Positions 8,783 through 16,615 of a stretch of DNA of 64,000 bases are shown here, piece after piece. Numbering within the stretch: position 1 is the first letter of the stretch; each line of letters begins with the position of its first letter. This DNA is from Rhodococcus_F sp040656415. GTDB lineage: Bacteria; Actinomycetota; Actinomycetes; Mycobacteriales; Mycobacteriaceae. The notes beneath the pieces are model-generated. The model was given only the letters and a program-made list of their open reading frames with translations. It ran no database searches and was not told the DNA's origin. The stretch lies in contig NZ_JBFAMC010000002.1 in NCBI RefSeq assembly GCF_040656415.1, positions 496,001 through 560,000 of the forward strand, in the 5' to 3' direction. The position numbers were made by a program, and so were the translations under genes.

Positions 8783-9366
8783 TGCCGGACCAGGGGACCC
8801 CGGCCCCAACTACACCCCCGCAACCGAAGCGCACGGCCGAGCAGTCACGGTCAATGATCCTCGATGCTGCCGGTCGTGCGTTCGCGACCCGTCCTTACCG
8901 TGAGATCACTCTCAAGGACATCGCCGAGGAAGCAGGAGTCAGTGCGCCGCTGATCATCAAGTACTTCGGTTCCAAGGAGCAGTTGTTCGATACGCTCGTC
9001 GACTTCCGTTCAGCTGCCGAGTTGGTGTTCAGCGGGCCGCTGGAGGGGCTCGGCGCGCGGATGGTGTCCCTGTTCGCTCGCCCGCTCGAACCGTATAAGC
9101 CTCTGTCGATGAGCATCCTGTTCATGAGCGGGCCGAGCGAGGAGAGCAGCCGCAAACTGCGTGCCAACTATTCGTCGCAGATGGTCGACGCGCTCGCCGA
9201 ACGGTTGTCCGGGCCGAATGCTCGGCTGCGTGCCGAACTGGTGATGTCGATGCTGACCGGGCTTGCGATCATGCGTCGCAGAATGATGCAAGAACATGCG
9301 ACCGGCACCCCGGACGAGGTGGTGGCGCACTACGCGCCGCTGGTGCAGCAGTTGCTCGACAGCTGA
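8782..9366 (+). CDS. TetR-family transcriptional regulator
   Basis: A 194-residue TetR repressor. The DNA-binding N-terminus after a Pro-rich lead (residues 1-16) includes ILDAAGRAFATRPYREITLKD, then the recognition helix region AEEAGVSAPLIIKYFGSKEQL. The C-terminal ligand domain has no recognisable specificity. The start overlaps the recR stop by one base. Immediately downstream lies a DHA2-type exporter with a promoter covered by a 36-bp palindrome (9390-9425), so it most likely represses that exporter and derepresses it on binding an exported compound. Regulatory target is inference from position. Confidence 0.88.
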   Translation: MPDQGTPAPTTPPQPKRTAEQSRSMILDAAGRAFATRPYREITLKDIAEEAGVSAPLIIKYFGSKEQLFDTLVDFRSAAELVFSGPLEGLGARMVSLFARPLEPYKPLSMSILFMSGPSEESSRKLRANYSSQMVDALAERLSGPNARLRAELVMSMLTGLAIMRRRMMQEHATGTPDEVVAHYAPLVQQLLDS

Positions 9367-9380
9367 GCAACTTGTTTGGT

Positions 9381-9425
9381 TTGCAAGGCAAATGATTGCT
9401 CACCTATTCTGGTGAACGATCATTT
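9381..9425 (+). promoter_or_regulatory. Promoter with overlapping TetR-type operator
   Basis: A sigma-70-like promoter TTGCAA (9381-9386), 18-base spacer, TATTCT (9405-9410). Inverted repeat arms AAATGATTGCTCACC (9390-9404) and GGTGAACGATCATTT (9411-9425) match at 13 of 15 positions and are centred on the -10 box, a repressor geometry for the upstream TetR protein. Confidence 0.65.
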
Positions 9426-9452
9426 ACCAACCGTGCGCAGGGGGGTGACGCT

Positions 9453-10904
9453 GTGGCGTCCTCGTCGGCACACTCCCGGTCAGCTTTCCCCGATCAGCTG
9501 GCTGCCGAGCGGGCTTCGTCGCCGGGACCACCCTTCCTTTTTCCGATTCTCGCTTTCGCAGGTGTGTTCCAGGCCGTCCTGCAGACCGTGATGGTTCCGC
9601 TGCTGCCCAGCATGCCGACGTTCACGGGGGCGAGTCAGACGTCCGTGTCCTGGCTCATCACCACCACCCTCCTGGTGGGTGCGGTGGTCACTCCGATTTT
9701 CGGCCGCCTCGCCGACATGTTCGGCAAGAAGCGGATGCTGCTCATCGCCCTGGTCGTCATGACCCTCGGTGCGGTGATCTGTGCGATGACATCGAACATC
9801 GCTCTGCTGATCTTTGCGCGAGGGCTGCAGGGAGCCGGCGCCGCCGTAATTCCGGTAGGAATCTCGATTCTTCGCGACGAATTGCCGCGAGAGAAGGTTG
9901 GCAGAGCCATCGCGATGATGAGCTCGACCCTCGGAATCGGCACCGCTCTCGGGCTCCCGTTCGCGGCTGCCATTGCCAAGTATTCCAACTGGCACGTTCT
10001 GTTCTGGGTCATCACCGCGATCGGTCTCGCGGTCACCACCATGGCGGCGTTGTTCATCCGCGAATCCGACCTGAAGTCCGGGGGACGATTCGACGGCGTC
10101 GGGGCGGTGGGCCTGACTGCGGCCCTCGTCTGCCTTCTCGTCCCGATCACACAGGGCACGACATGGGGTTGGGGAAGCCCCGCGGTGCTCGGCATGTTCG
10201 CATCCTCGGCGTTCCTGTTCGCGCTGTGGGGATTTCAGCAGATGCGGAATCGGAATCCGCTCGTCGACCTGCGTGTGTCGGCGCACCGGTCTCTGCTGCT
10301 ACCGAACGTGACCGCGCTGCTCGTGGGGTTCGCGTTCTACGGAAACGCCTTGATCACCACGCAACTATTGCAGGCACCCGCCGGGGAGGCCGGCTACGGT
10401 CTGACGATCTTCGAGGCGGCGCTGGCCCAGCTACCGACCAGTCTGTCGATGATCGTTTTCGCTCAGGTCGGCGCCCGTGTGTCCGAACGCTACGGCCCCA
10501 AGGTGACGGTCCTGGCTGGTGCGGTATGTCTCGTCGTCGGTTACGGGATGCATACGGTTCCGGGTAAGCCGCTGTGGATGGTGATCGCAGCGCTTGCGAT
10601 CGCGGCGGTCGGCACCGCGTTTGTGTACAGCACGTTGCCCATGCTCATCATCCGAGCCGTGCAGCCCGAGCAGATGGCCGCTGCCAACGGTGTCAACGTG
10701 CTGCTGCGGACGGTCGGCACCACCATGTGCAGTGCGGTGGTCGCGACCGTCCTCGCGGCGAGCATGGTCGGCGGGGTCGCATCTTCTGCCGGGTTCTCGC
10801 TGGCCTACGGGATCTGCGCGGCGCTGGCCGCCCTCGTATTCATGGTCGCTCTGGCGCTACCGGGACACGACCGCCCACCCCATCCACACGCAGATAGTGA
10901 GTAG
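9453..10904 (+). CDS. MFS multidrug exporter, DHA2 (14-TM) type
   Basis: About 483 residues from GTG 9453, which follows a G-rich ribosome site (AGGGGGG); the frame is open further upstream, but that would cover the operator. Around fourteen hydrophobic segments are visible. The MFS motif A is GRLADMFGKKRM and the antiporter motif C region is ALGLPFAAAIAKYSNWHVLFW, as in EmrB/QacA-type drug:proton antiporters of the inner membrane. It follows tetR by 86 bases across a promoter/operator. Substrate unknown; the TetR neighbour suggests induction by a toxic compound. Confidence 0.87.
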   Translation: MASSSAHSRSAFPDQLAAERASSPGPPFLFPILAFAGVFQAVLQTVMVPLLPSMPTFTGASQTSVSWLITTTLLVGAVVTPIFGRLADMFGKKRMLLIALVVMTLGAVICAMTSNIALLIFARGLQGAGAAVIPVGISILRDELPREKVGRAIAMMSSTLGIGTALGLPFAAAIAKYSNWHVLFWVITAIGLAVTTMAALFIRESDLKSGGRFDGVGAVGLTAALVCLLVPITQGTTWGWGSPAVLGMFASSAFLFALWGFQQMRNRNPLVDLRVSAHRSLLLPNVTALLVGFAFYGNALITTQLLQAPAGEAGYGLTIFEAALAQLPTSLSMIVFAQVGARVSERYGPKVTVLAGAVCLVVGYGMHTVPGKPLWMVIAALAIAAVGTAFVYSTLPMLIIRAVQPEQMAAANGVNVLLRTVGTTMCSAVVATVLAASMVGGVASSAGFSLAYGICAALAALVFMVALALPGHDRPPHPHADSE

Positions 10905-10954
10905 ATGGGGTGGGTGAGAGACGTGACCAGCCAGTTCGCCGATGGTCCCGTCGG

Positions 10955-12247
10955 CTAGCCGGCGGCTTTGACCTCGTCGGCGTCCTCGGTGTCGATGGCC
11001 GGGTCCGGGGGTGGGCGCAGCCCCCCGGACCGCTCCAAGAAGAACAGTACGGTCACGCAGGCAACGCCGACGCCGGCGAGGGCCACCCAGATCAAAGACC
11101 CCAGCTGTGCACCGCTGAGGAACCCGAAGACCGCACCGGTGCCGAGATTGCCGAGCAGGATCCCGATCCCGACGATGGTGTTGTAGAACCCGTAGTGGGT
11201 GGCCACCAGCCGGCCCCCGGACAGCGCGACAACGGTATCCATCTCGAACGGGAACACCGCCGCCGTGCCGACGGCGAGTAGGGCAGCGGTCAGGATCAGG
11301 ACGCCCATGGCGGCCGGACCGCCGAGGGTGGCCGGCCCGGGAACCAGGATCAGCGGCACGAACGCCGCCGCCAGGATCATCATGCCGATAACAAGGGACC
11401 GCCCCGACCCCCAGCGGCGGGAGAACCAGGAGGTGATCCGCAACTGTCCTGCGATCGCCACGATGCCGGAGACCACGAACAACGACGTCACCAGCGCGGT
11501 GTCCGACCCGCCGTCGCCGACCACCACCGCCGCCTGCAGTGGCAACGCCAGATAGACCTGGAAGGTCAGCACGTAGGACCCGATCATCGCAACCGCAAAG
11601 AGCACGAAGGACCGGTTCTTTGCCACCACCCGCCAGTCGTCGAGCACGGAGGACTTCTCGGTGGCCGGTTCAGCCCGGTGGGTCGGCAGCGCCCAAATTT
11701 GTACCACCGTCAAAACAGCGAAGACCGCGGCCGCCACCAGCGCGGTGATCCGGAAGTCGAGGACGGTCAGTGCAAGGCCGACCAGCGGCCCGAGCAGGAT
11801 CCCGGCCTGGTAGAAGACGTTGAAAACAGCGAACGCTTCCACCCGGCGCGGACCGGCGTCGGCGGCGAGGTAGGCGCGTACCGCAGGGTTGAACAGGGCG
11901 CCGGCGAATCCGGTGGCCGCCGACGCGATCAGGATCGCGGGCAACGACTCGACCGCGGCGAGAAGCACGAACCCGCCTACCCGCAACACGCAGCCGGCAA
12001 CGATCAGCGGTTTGTACCCGAGCCGGTCGGCGAGGGTGCCACCCACCAGAAACATGCCCTGCTGGGAGAAGTTTCGCACTCCGAGCACCAGCCCGACCGC
12101 CCACGCTGCGAGCCCGAGCGGGCCCGCCAGGTATCCGGCCAGATAGGGCATCAGCATGTAGAAACCGACGTTGATGGAGAACTGGTTCACCATCAACACC
12201 TGGGCGGGCCGGTCGAAGCTCCGGAACTGGGTCACGATGTTGGTCAT
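10955..12247 (-). CDS. MFS transporter paired with the cysteine-synthase-like enzyme
   Basis: About 430 residues with twelve predicted membrane segments. MFS motif A is GTLADRLGYKPLIVAG, and the second-half repeat is visible around RRWGSGRSLVIGMM. Resembles MdtH-like exporters. The ATG at 12247 overlaps the stop of the upstream PLP enzyme (ATGA), so the two proteins are made together; the exporter probably moves the enzyme's product or a related amino acid. The C-terminus is a charged cytoplasmic tail ending DTEDADEVKAAG. Substrate not known. It converges on the DHA2 exporter gene with 50 bases between. Confidence 0.8.
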   Translation of the reverse strand: MTNIVTQFRSFDRPAQVLMVNQFSINVGFYMLMPYLAGYLAGPLGLAAWAVGLVLGVRNFSQQGMFLVGGTLADRLGYKPLIVAGCVLRVGGFVLLAAVESLPAILIASAATGFAGALFNPAVRAYLAADAGPRRVEAFAVFNVFYQAGILLGPLVGLALTVLDFRITALVAAAVFAVLTVVQIWALPTHRAEPATEKSSVLDDWRVVAKNRSFVLFAVAMIGSYVLTFQVYLALPLQAAVVVGDGGSDTALVTSLFVVSGIVAIAGQLRITSWFSRRWGSGRSLVIGMMILAAAFVPLILVPGPATLGGPAAMGVLILTAALLAVGTAAVFPFEMDTVVALSGGRLVATHYGFYNTIVGIGILLGNLGTGAVFGFLSGAQLGSLIWVALAGVGVACVTVLFFLERSGGLRPPPDPAIDTEDADEVKAAG

Positions 12248-13356
12248 GCCGCGCTCTCGGTGGGGTTGATGACGGTGGCGCACCGAGTCCAGGACTGGAC
12301 GACCTGGTCGGTCGGGTGGTCGATGGTGGCCGGCTCGGAAGGTGGGTTCTCATCGAGCAGGCCGTGCTCGGCGCAGTAGTCGTCGTTGTAGATGGTGTCG
12401 AAGTAGCGCTGGGGGCCATCCGGGAAGATAGCCGCGACCCGGGTCTCCGGTGCGCTCGTGCGAGCGATCCACCCGGCGGTGAGCGCCACCGCCCCCACAC
12501 TCCAGCCGCCACTGGCGTAGTGGGTGGCCGCCAGGGTGCGGCACGACCAGACCGCCTCGTGGGGGGCCACCCAGTGCACCTCGTCGAAGGCGGCGTAATC
12601 GATGTTGTCGGGGTAGATGCTCGAGCCCAGCCCGCGCATGAGGCGGGTGCGGGCGGGTTGCCCGAAGATCGTCGACCCGACGGTGTCCACCCCGACCAGC
12701 TTCAGATCTGGGCAGAACTGACGCAGCACGCGGGCCACGCCGGCGGAGTGCCCTCCGGTGCCCACCGAGCAGACCAGCACGTCGACCCGCCCGAGTTGGG
12801 CGATGAGTTCGAGGGCGAGCGACTGGTAGGCGTCGACGTTGTCGGGGTTGGTGTATTGATCCGGGCACCACGATCCCGGATTGGCGGCCAGCAGTTCGGC
12901 GACCTTGTCGCGCCGGGCCTGTTGCCAGCCGCCGGTGGGGTGCGGGTCGGTGACCAGCTCCACGTTGGCGCCGTAGGCGGACAGCATCCGATGCAGGATC
13001 GGTTCGAGTCCGGGATCGGTGACGAGGGTGACCGGGTGGTGGTGGACGACCCCGGCCAGTGCCAGACCCAGGCCCAGAGTCCCGCTGGTGGATTCGATGA
13101 TCATGGCGCCGGGGGCGAGGTCTCCGCGGGCCTTGGCCCGTTCGACCATGTGCATGGCGGGGCGGTCTTTCATCCCGCCGGGGTTGGAGCCTTCGAGTTT
13201 CGCCCAGAAGCCGCGTCCGGCGTCGGCGAAGGGTTGACCGATCCACAGGACCGGGGTGTTGCCGACCATCGTGCTCGGTTGGGGACAGCGGTTCGCGGTC
13301 GTCAGAAGGTGGGCGGACGAGCGCGGAACCAGCGTGGAAGAAAGTGCATTGTTCAT
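12244..13356 (-). CDS. PLP-dependent cysteine synthase/desulfhydrase-family enzyme (Cds1-like)
   Basis: About 370 residues of fold-type II PLP enzyme. The Schiff-base lysine is in LEGSNPGGMKDRPA; the substrate loop is IIESTSGTLGLGLALA in place of the usual SGNTG loop; the phosphate-binding Gly loop is GTGGHSAG. This pattern resembles the Cds1 cysteine desulfhydrase group and SbnA-like enzymes making diaminopropionate precursors, rather than housekeeping CysK/CysM. The ATG at 13356 is preferred because the longer TTG start at 13383 lies inside an inverted repeat. It is 4-base coupled to the MFS exporter and about 100 bases after an LpqS-like gene. Reaction unproven: H2S release, or a C-N/C-S bond synthesis for an exported metabolite. 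Confidence 0.75.
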   Translation of the reverse strand: MNNALSSTLVPRSSAHLLTTANRCPQPSTMVGNTPVLWIGQPFADAGRGFWAKLEGSNPGGMKDRPAMHMVERAKARGDLAPGAMIIESTSGTLGLGLALAGVVHHHPVTLVTDPGLEPILHRMLSAYGANVELVTDPHPTGGWQQARRDKVAELLAANPGSWCPDQYTNPDNVDAYQSLALELIAQLGRVDVLVCSVGTGGHSAGVARVLRQFCPDLKLVGVDTVGSTIFGQPARTRLMRGLGSSIYPDNIDYAAFDEVHWVAPHEAVWSCRTLAATHYASGGWSVGAVALTAGWIARTSAPETRVAAIFPDGPQRYFDTIYNDDYCAEHGLLDENPPSEPATIDHPTDQVVQSWTRCATVINPTESAA

Positions 13357-13378
13357 GGAGGTGATCTCTGTATCCGAC

Positions 13379-13393
13379 TGCAAAAGTTGCAGT
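13379..13393. promoter_or_regulatory. Inverted repeat upstream of the PLP enzyme gene
   Basis: CTGCAA-AAG-TTGCAG (13379-13393) with a further TTTGCA half-site next to it lies 23-40 bases before the ATG at 13356. Spacing suits a regulator operator or promoter overlap. The binding protein is unknown. Confidence 0.4.
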
Positions 13394-13414
13394 GCAAAGG
13401 TGAAATGGGCAGCA

Positions 13415-13431
13415 CGCGCAGGCCCTGCGCG
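13415..13431 (-). terminator. Short GC hairpin after the LpqS-like gene
   Basis: CGCGCAGG and CCTGCGCG face each other around one base, about 30 bases beyond the LpqS-like stop. It could attenuate or partly terminate transcription before the PLP enzyme gene. No T tract. Confidence 0.35.
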
Positions 13432-13459
13432 AAGTTCTCGCGGGCCTACGGGCTGCCGA

Positions 13460-13882
13460 TCAGCACCTGTTGATACAGAGTTCGTTCAAGACGGTCCGAC
13501 CGAACCGCGCCGGTGGAGGCGGGGTCCTGGGGAGCCGGGGTGACCAGGTGGTCAGCACCACCACCATCACGGCGGCGAGCGCGACCGCGCCGACTACGGC
13601 AAGGGTCAGCGTCCGCAGCTGATTGTCCGAGCGAGGCATGGCCACGACCGTGTGGGCCTCGTGTGGGAGAGGAGCCGAGCCGTCGTCGATGTGCGCGTGC
13701 CCAGGTACTCCTTCCTGGGCGGGCAGCGCGGACGAGGAGGAGGCGATGTGAACGTTCTCACCGGCGTAATCGTCGCCGAAGAAGATGCCGCACTGGGCGA
13801 TCGTGAGAGCTAACAGATAGAGAGCGAGGGCGACAGCGACGACCATCCGGATACCCGGGGGGCGTATCGCAATTGTGCTCAC
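13460..13882 (-). CDS. LpqS-like membrane protein with His-rich loop and Cys-terminal tail
   Basis: A 140-residue protein, GTG start at 13882 (ATG 36 bases later also possible). An N-terminal hydrophobic segment (MVVAVALALYLLALTIAQCG) is followed by an exported loop with histidines and acids (GHAHIDDGSAPLPHEAH), a second membrane segment near residues 90-112, and a tail ending NELCINRC. The short length, His-rich middle and conserved Gly...Leu...Cys...Arg end resemble mycobacterial LpqS, a member of the copper-responsive RicR regulon. That resemblance is from memory and only moderate. It precedes the PLP enzyme and exporter in the same direction. A metal-binding or metal-sensing envelope role is the best guess. 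Confidence 0.6.
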   Translation of the reverse strand: MSTIAIRPPGIRMVVAVALALYLLALTIAQCGIFFGDDYAGENVHIASSSSALPAQEGVPGHAHIDDGSAPLPHEAHTVVAMPRSDNQLRTLTLAVVGAVALAAVMVVVLTTWSPRLPRTPPPPARFGRTVLNELCINRC

Positions 13883-14010
13883 AGTTTCCCGACTGTAGCA
13901 GCGTCGACGGTTAGGTCCCGGGGGGTGTGACCGACGTAATCGGGAAATTCCTCTGTCGCCGACGCAGCAGTGGATTCATGTGTCACTTGCGGTTCGGCGG
14001 TAGGCGGCGT

Positions 14011-14040
14011 TCATGGTGCACTCCCCGAAGTGCACCATGA
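14011..14040 (-). terminator. Hairpin terminator after the RidA gene
   Basis: Perfect 12-bp arms TCATGGTGCACT (14011-14022) and AGTGCACCATGA (14029-14040) with a 6-base loop, 40 bases beyond the RidA stop and upstream of the LpqS-like start. Could also be a regulator site. Confidence 0.5.
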
Positions 14041-14079
14041 CGTTGACGTTCTCCGCGATGACGGTCGAGTATTTCGCCG

Positions 14080-14478
14080 CTAGGGGCGGGCGGCCACGGC
14101 CTCGACCTCGAAGCGGATGTCGGGCATGGCCAGACCGGCAACCCCGATCACGGTTTGCGTGGGAGGGGTGTCGCCGCAGCGCTGCACGGCCTGGCCGATG
14201 ATCCCGAGCTTCTCGAAGTCGGGATCCACCACGTACGTCCGGAGTTGAACGACGTGGCGCAGGTCGAGCCCGTGAGCGGCGAGAGCAACGCGCAGGTTCT
14301 CGAATGCCTGGCCCACCTGCGCGGCGAAGTCGGTCGAGACGACCGCGCCGTCGGTGCCGGATCCGTACTGACCCGAGACGAGCACCAGCTCCGTGCCGGC
14401 CGGGATCGCAGCGGTGTGGCTGTAGCCGAACGGGATCGGGTCGTGCAGGTCGGCAGGATTGGTGATGGTGTGGGACAT
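14080..14478 (-). CDS. RidA-family protein (enamine/imine deaminase-like)
   Basis: A 132-residue RidA/YjgF-family protein. The fold signature is visible: GTELVLVSGQYGSGTDG, FENLRVALAAHGLDLRHVVQLRTYVVD and the closing strand IRFEVEAVAARP. The conserved Arg of the active cleft is present in QLRTYV. Family members hydrolyse reactive 2-aminoacrylate and similar imines released by PLP enzymes, or act in catabolic pathways; a PLP enzyme lies nearby but in a separate transcript. It is divergent from a WYL-type regulator across a palindrome, which probably controls it. Confidence 0.85.
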   Translation of the reverse strand: MSHTITNPADLHDPIPFGYSHTAAIPAGTELVLVSGQYGSGTDGAVVSTDFAAQVGQAFENLRVALAAHGLDLRHVVQLRTYVVDPDFEKLGIIGQAVQRCGDTPPTQTVIGVAGLAMPDIRFEVEAVAARP

Positions 14479-14540
14479 GAGGGTCGCCTCTCGTGTGTAA
14501 TGGTGCGCTCGGTGCGCGACCCCATCCTGCGGAAGTAAAC

Positions 14541-14557
14541 CTGACAGTTCATGTCAG
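14541..14557. promoter_or_regulatory. Palindrome between ridA-like gene and WYL regulator
   Basis: CTGACA-GTTCA-TGTCAG, perfect 6-bp arms, in the 102-base divergent gap. Likely operator for the WYL regulator acting on both promoters. A TAAAGT box ends about eight bases before the GTG at 14581, consistent with leaderless translation of the regulator. Confidence 0.5.
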
Positions 14558-14580
14558 AGTTTTCGCCTAAAGTTTCCGGG

Positions 14581-15552
14581 GTGCGCGCGAGCCGACTTGT
14601 CGAGCTGCTGGTGCGGCTCCAGTTGCGAGGTGGCGCGTCGGCCACCGAGTTGGCAGCCGCGCTCGAGGTATCGGTGCGCACCGTCTACCGCGACGTAGAC
14701 GCGCTGAGCGCGGCAGGCGTGCCGATCTACACCGAGGTCGGCCGGGGTGGTGGGATCCGGATCGATCCGGCGTACCGCATCGCAGGGCTCCCACGGCTGG
14801 ACGCCGCCGAAGCCCGGGGCGTCCTGTTCGCGATCGTCCCGGCGATTGCAGACCAGCTCGGGTTCGACGCGGCTGCCGCCGACCACACGCTCCTGCCTGC
14901 GATGGAGCGGTCGACGGAGACGGCGGCCCGCGTCGTGCGTGATCGGCTGCTAGTGGAGCCGACTCACTGGTTCGTACCACCGGACGAGGCACCGGCACTT
15001 GCCGACATAGCCAAGGCGGTGTGGGAATCCCGCGAGGCCAGGCTCACGTACCGGGGCACCGATGTCGTCGTCCGGCCACTCGGCCTGATTCTGAAGGGCT
15101 CCACCTGGTATCTCCTCGGGCAGGTGCGGTTCAGTGCCGAGGAGCCGTACCGGCTGTTCCGACTCTCACGTGTCGAGGCCGTCGAGTTGCGCGACATCCC
15201 CTTCGAGCGGCCACCCGGCTTCAACCTGGCCGCGGCGTGGACGGAGCGCCGACAGGCCTTCCTCGCCTCGCTTCCCGAGTACGTCGTAACCGTCCGCGTC
15301 GCCCCAGCCGCCGAGCCGTTTCTCGCGCTCCTGGACGAAGGATCGCCCGAGCTGCCCCTCCCCGACGACATCGAGCGCGACGAGCACGGCTGGGCCAGAC
15401 TGCGCCTGCGCTTCGAACGCAGTCCCGACGCCACAGCCAGGCACCTGCTGCGCCTCGGTGCGGACATCGAGATCCTCGACCCACCCGAGCTGCGCGAGCG
15501 CATGGCGGACGCCGCTGCCGGGCTCGCGGCCTTGTACCGCGATGAAGTTTGA
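14581..15552 (+). CDS. WYL-domain transcriptional regulator (YafY family)
   Basis: 323 residues from GTG 14581; an ATG 30 bases earlier is in frame but sits inside the palindrome, and VRASRLVELLVRLQLRGG is the usual YafY-type beginning. N-terminal DeoR-like helix-turn-helix (ATELAAALEVSVRTVYRDVDALSAAGVP) is followed by the glycine-rich linker GRGGGIRI and a WYL ligand domain (about residues 130-210, STWYLLGQ...YRLFRLSRVEAVEL), then a C-terminal WCX extension. Such proteins sense small ligands or nucleic acids. It is divergent from the RidA-like gene and probably controls it together with itself. Confidence 0.87.
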   Translation: MRASRLVELLVRLQLRGGASATELAAALEVSVRTVYRDVDALSAAGVPIYTEVGRGGGIRIDPAYRIAGLPRLDAAEARGVLFAIVPAIADQLGFDAAAADHTLLPAMERSTETAARVVRDRLLVEPTHWFVPPDEAPALADIAKAVWESREARLTYRGTDVVVRPLGLILKGSTWYLLGQVRFSAEEPYRLFRLSRVEAVELRDIPFERPPGFNLAAAWTERRQAFLASLPEYVVTVRVAPAAEPFLALLDEGSPELPLPDDIERDEHGWARLRLRFERSPDATARHLLRLGADIEILDPPELRERMADAAAGLAALYRDEV

Positions 15553-15716
15553 ACCAGGTTCGGGATGCCAAGTGCGTGGAATGTTCACGCTGGTACAGGG
15601 CCCGGCGATGGGGTGAATCCCATGGTCACGTGTTTCTTTTGCCTGAGCAGGCTGGCCGCGACAGAAAGTCTGGCCGAGCACTTGTGACGTGGATCGCGCG
15701 GGCGTATGCTAGGCAA

Positions 15717-15821
15717 TGCGGATCGAGGAATGTACCTGTGAGCAGAGAAAACTCGAGAAGCAGAGATCCGGCCGAGAATGTGAAAGCATTCCCGGCCGAA
15801 CCCCTGTCTGGGGTCTTTATT
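15717..15821 (+). ncRNA. Candidate small RNA with own promoter and intrinsic terminator
   Basis: A promoter TTGTGA (15682-15687), 17-base spacer, TATGCT (15705-15710) points to a start near 15717. About 50 bases later comes a stable hairpin, CGGCCGAGAATG (15769-15780) facing CATTCCCGGCCG (15787-15798), 11 of 12 matched. It is followed by ACCCC-loop-GGGGT (15800-15814) and CTTTATT, a plausible Rho-independent terminator. An 11-bp inverted repeat, GATCGAGGAAT (15721-15731) and its complement (15819-15829), brackets the unit. No protein-like frame fits. The 3' end meets the end of the converging arsR gene. It matches no RNA family I recognise. Confidence 0.4.
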
Positions 15822-16143
15822 CCTCGATCGATTCCGCGATTTCCTTGATGGCAGCCAGGCGACGATCCCACTCGGCGCCGATTCGTTCCAGCGTCCGTGC
15901 AGTCTTGTTGAGCTCGGCGCCCAGCGCGCGGTAGCGAATCTCGCGACCCACCTTCACCGGCTCGACGAGTCCGCAGGCCTCCAGTGAATTCAGATGCTTC
16001 GCGATCGCCTGCCTCGATACGGGAAGCTGGGTGGCGAGCGACGACGCCGACTGGTCGGCGCGCCCGAGTTCGGTGAGTATCTCCCAGCGGGTCTCGTCGG
16101 ACAGTGCCGCGAACACCGCAGCGAGTTCGTCGTACGTGCCCAT
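15817..16143 (-). CDS. ArsR-family transcriptional regulator
   Basis: About 108 residues from ATG 16143, two bases after the stop of the upstream SRPBCC gene. A winged helix-turn-helix is clear: VFAALSDETRWEILTELGR, then the recognition region SSLATQLPVSRQAIAKHLNSLEACGLV, and the wing KVGREIRYRALG. The metal-binding CxC motif of classic ArsR/SmtB is absent; this is the non-metal subgroup usually paired with AHSA1/SRPBCC proteins, as here. It probably represses its own operon by binding the double palindrome at 16616-16677. The regulator is second in the operon. Confidence 0.88.
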   Translation of the reverse strand: MGTYDELAAVFAALSDETRWEILTELGRADQSASSLATQLPVSRQAIAKHLNSLEACGLVEPVKVGREIRYRALGAELNKTARTLERIGAEWDRRLAAIKEIAESIEE

Positions 16144-16145
16144 CG

Positions 16146-16592
16146 TCAAGCCTTCACGCCGTGTAGGTACGTGACCAGTTCATCGAGTTCGATGTGCCAG
16201 CCTTGGACATTGGCCTCACGGGCCTGCTTCTGATCGGCGACTTCACGGTCGAGGGTGTCGAACCCTGTCTCGACGACGGTTAGTTCGGTTCCGGAGGCAT
16301 GCTCGGACAGAGTGAACCGCACCAGGGTGGAGTTGCCGATCGCCGGGTCGACGTCGGTATCGGCGGCCCAGCGGAAGCCGAAGACGTTCGGTTCGTCGAC
16401 CTCTGTGATGACGGCACGGGCGGTGCCGTACTCGTCCCAGGTGAAGGCGACCTTGCCGCCGACCCTTAGGTCGAGCGACGTTCGCTGCCCGAACCACTGG
16501 CTGATCTTGTCGGGATCCGTGATCGCTTCCCACACCGCCGATCTCGGGGCGTTCACGACAACGGTCCGGGTGATGCTGCTTGCTGCGTCCAT
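16146..16592 (-). CDS. SRPBCC / AHSA1-like protein
   Basis: About 148 residues from ATG 16592 (GTG 16601 is an alternative). SRPBCC fold of the AHSA1 type: ITRTVVVNAPRSAVWEAITDP, WFGQRTSLDLRVGGKVAFTW, a central sheet and a C-terminal helix (NVQGWHIELDELVTYLHG). Proteins of this type next to ArsR regulators bind small hydrophobic ligands; no enzyme activity can be deduced. It is the first gene of a two-gene leftward operon with the ArsR regulator, and the promoter region carries four copies of a TTGCAYATC half-site. Confidence 0.85.
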   Translation of the reverse strand: MDAASSITRTVVVNAPRSAVWEAITDPDKISQWFGQRTSLDLRVGGKVAFTWDEYGTARAVITEVDEPNVFGFRWAADTDVDPAIGNSTLVRFTLSEHASGTELTVVETGFDTLDREVADQKQAREANVQGWHIELDELVTYLHGVKA

Positions 16593-16615
16593 GCTGACCA
16601 CCTTCCCCTCCAGTT

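Noticed and set aside
12316..13473. 385-codon plus-strand frame opposite the PLP enzyme
   Set aside because: The minus strand carries the lysine, substrate-loop and Gly-loop motifs of the enzyme; the plus frame has none.
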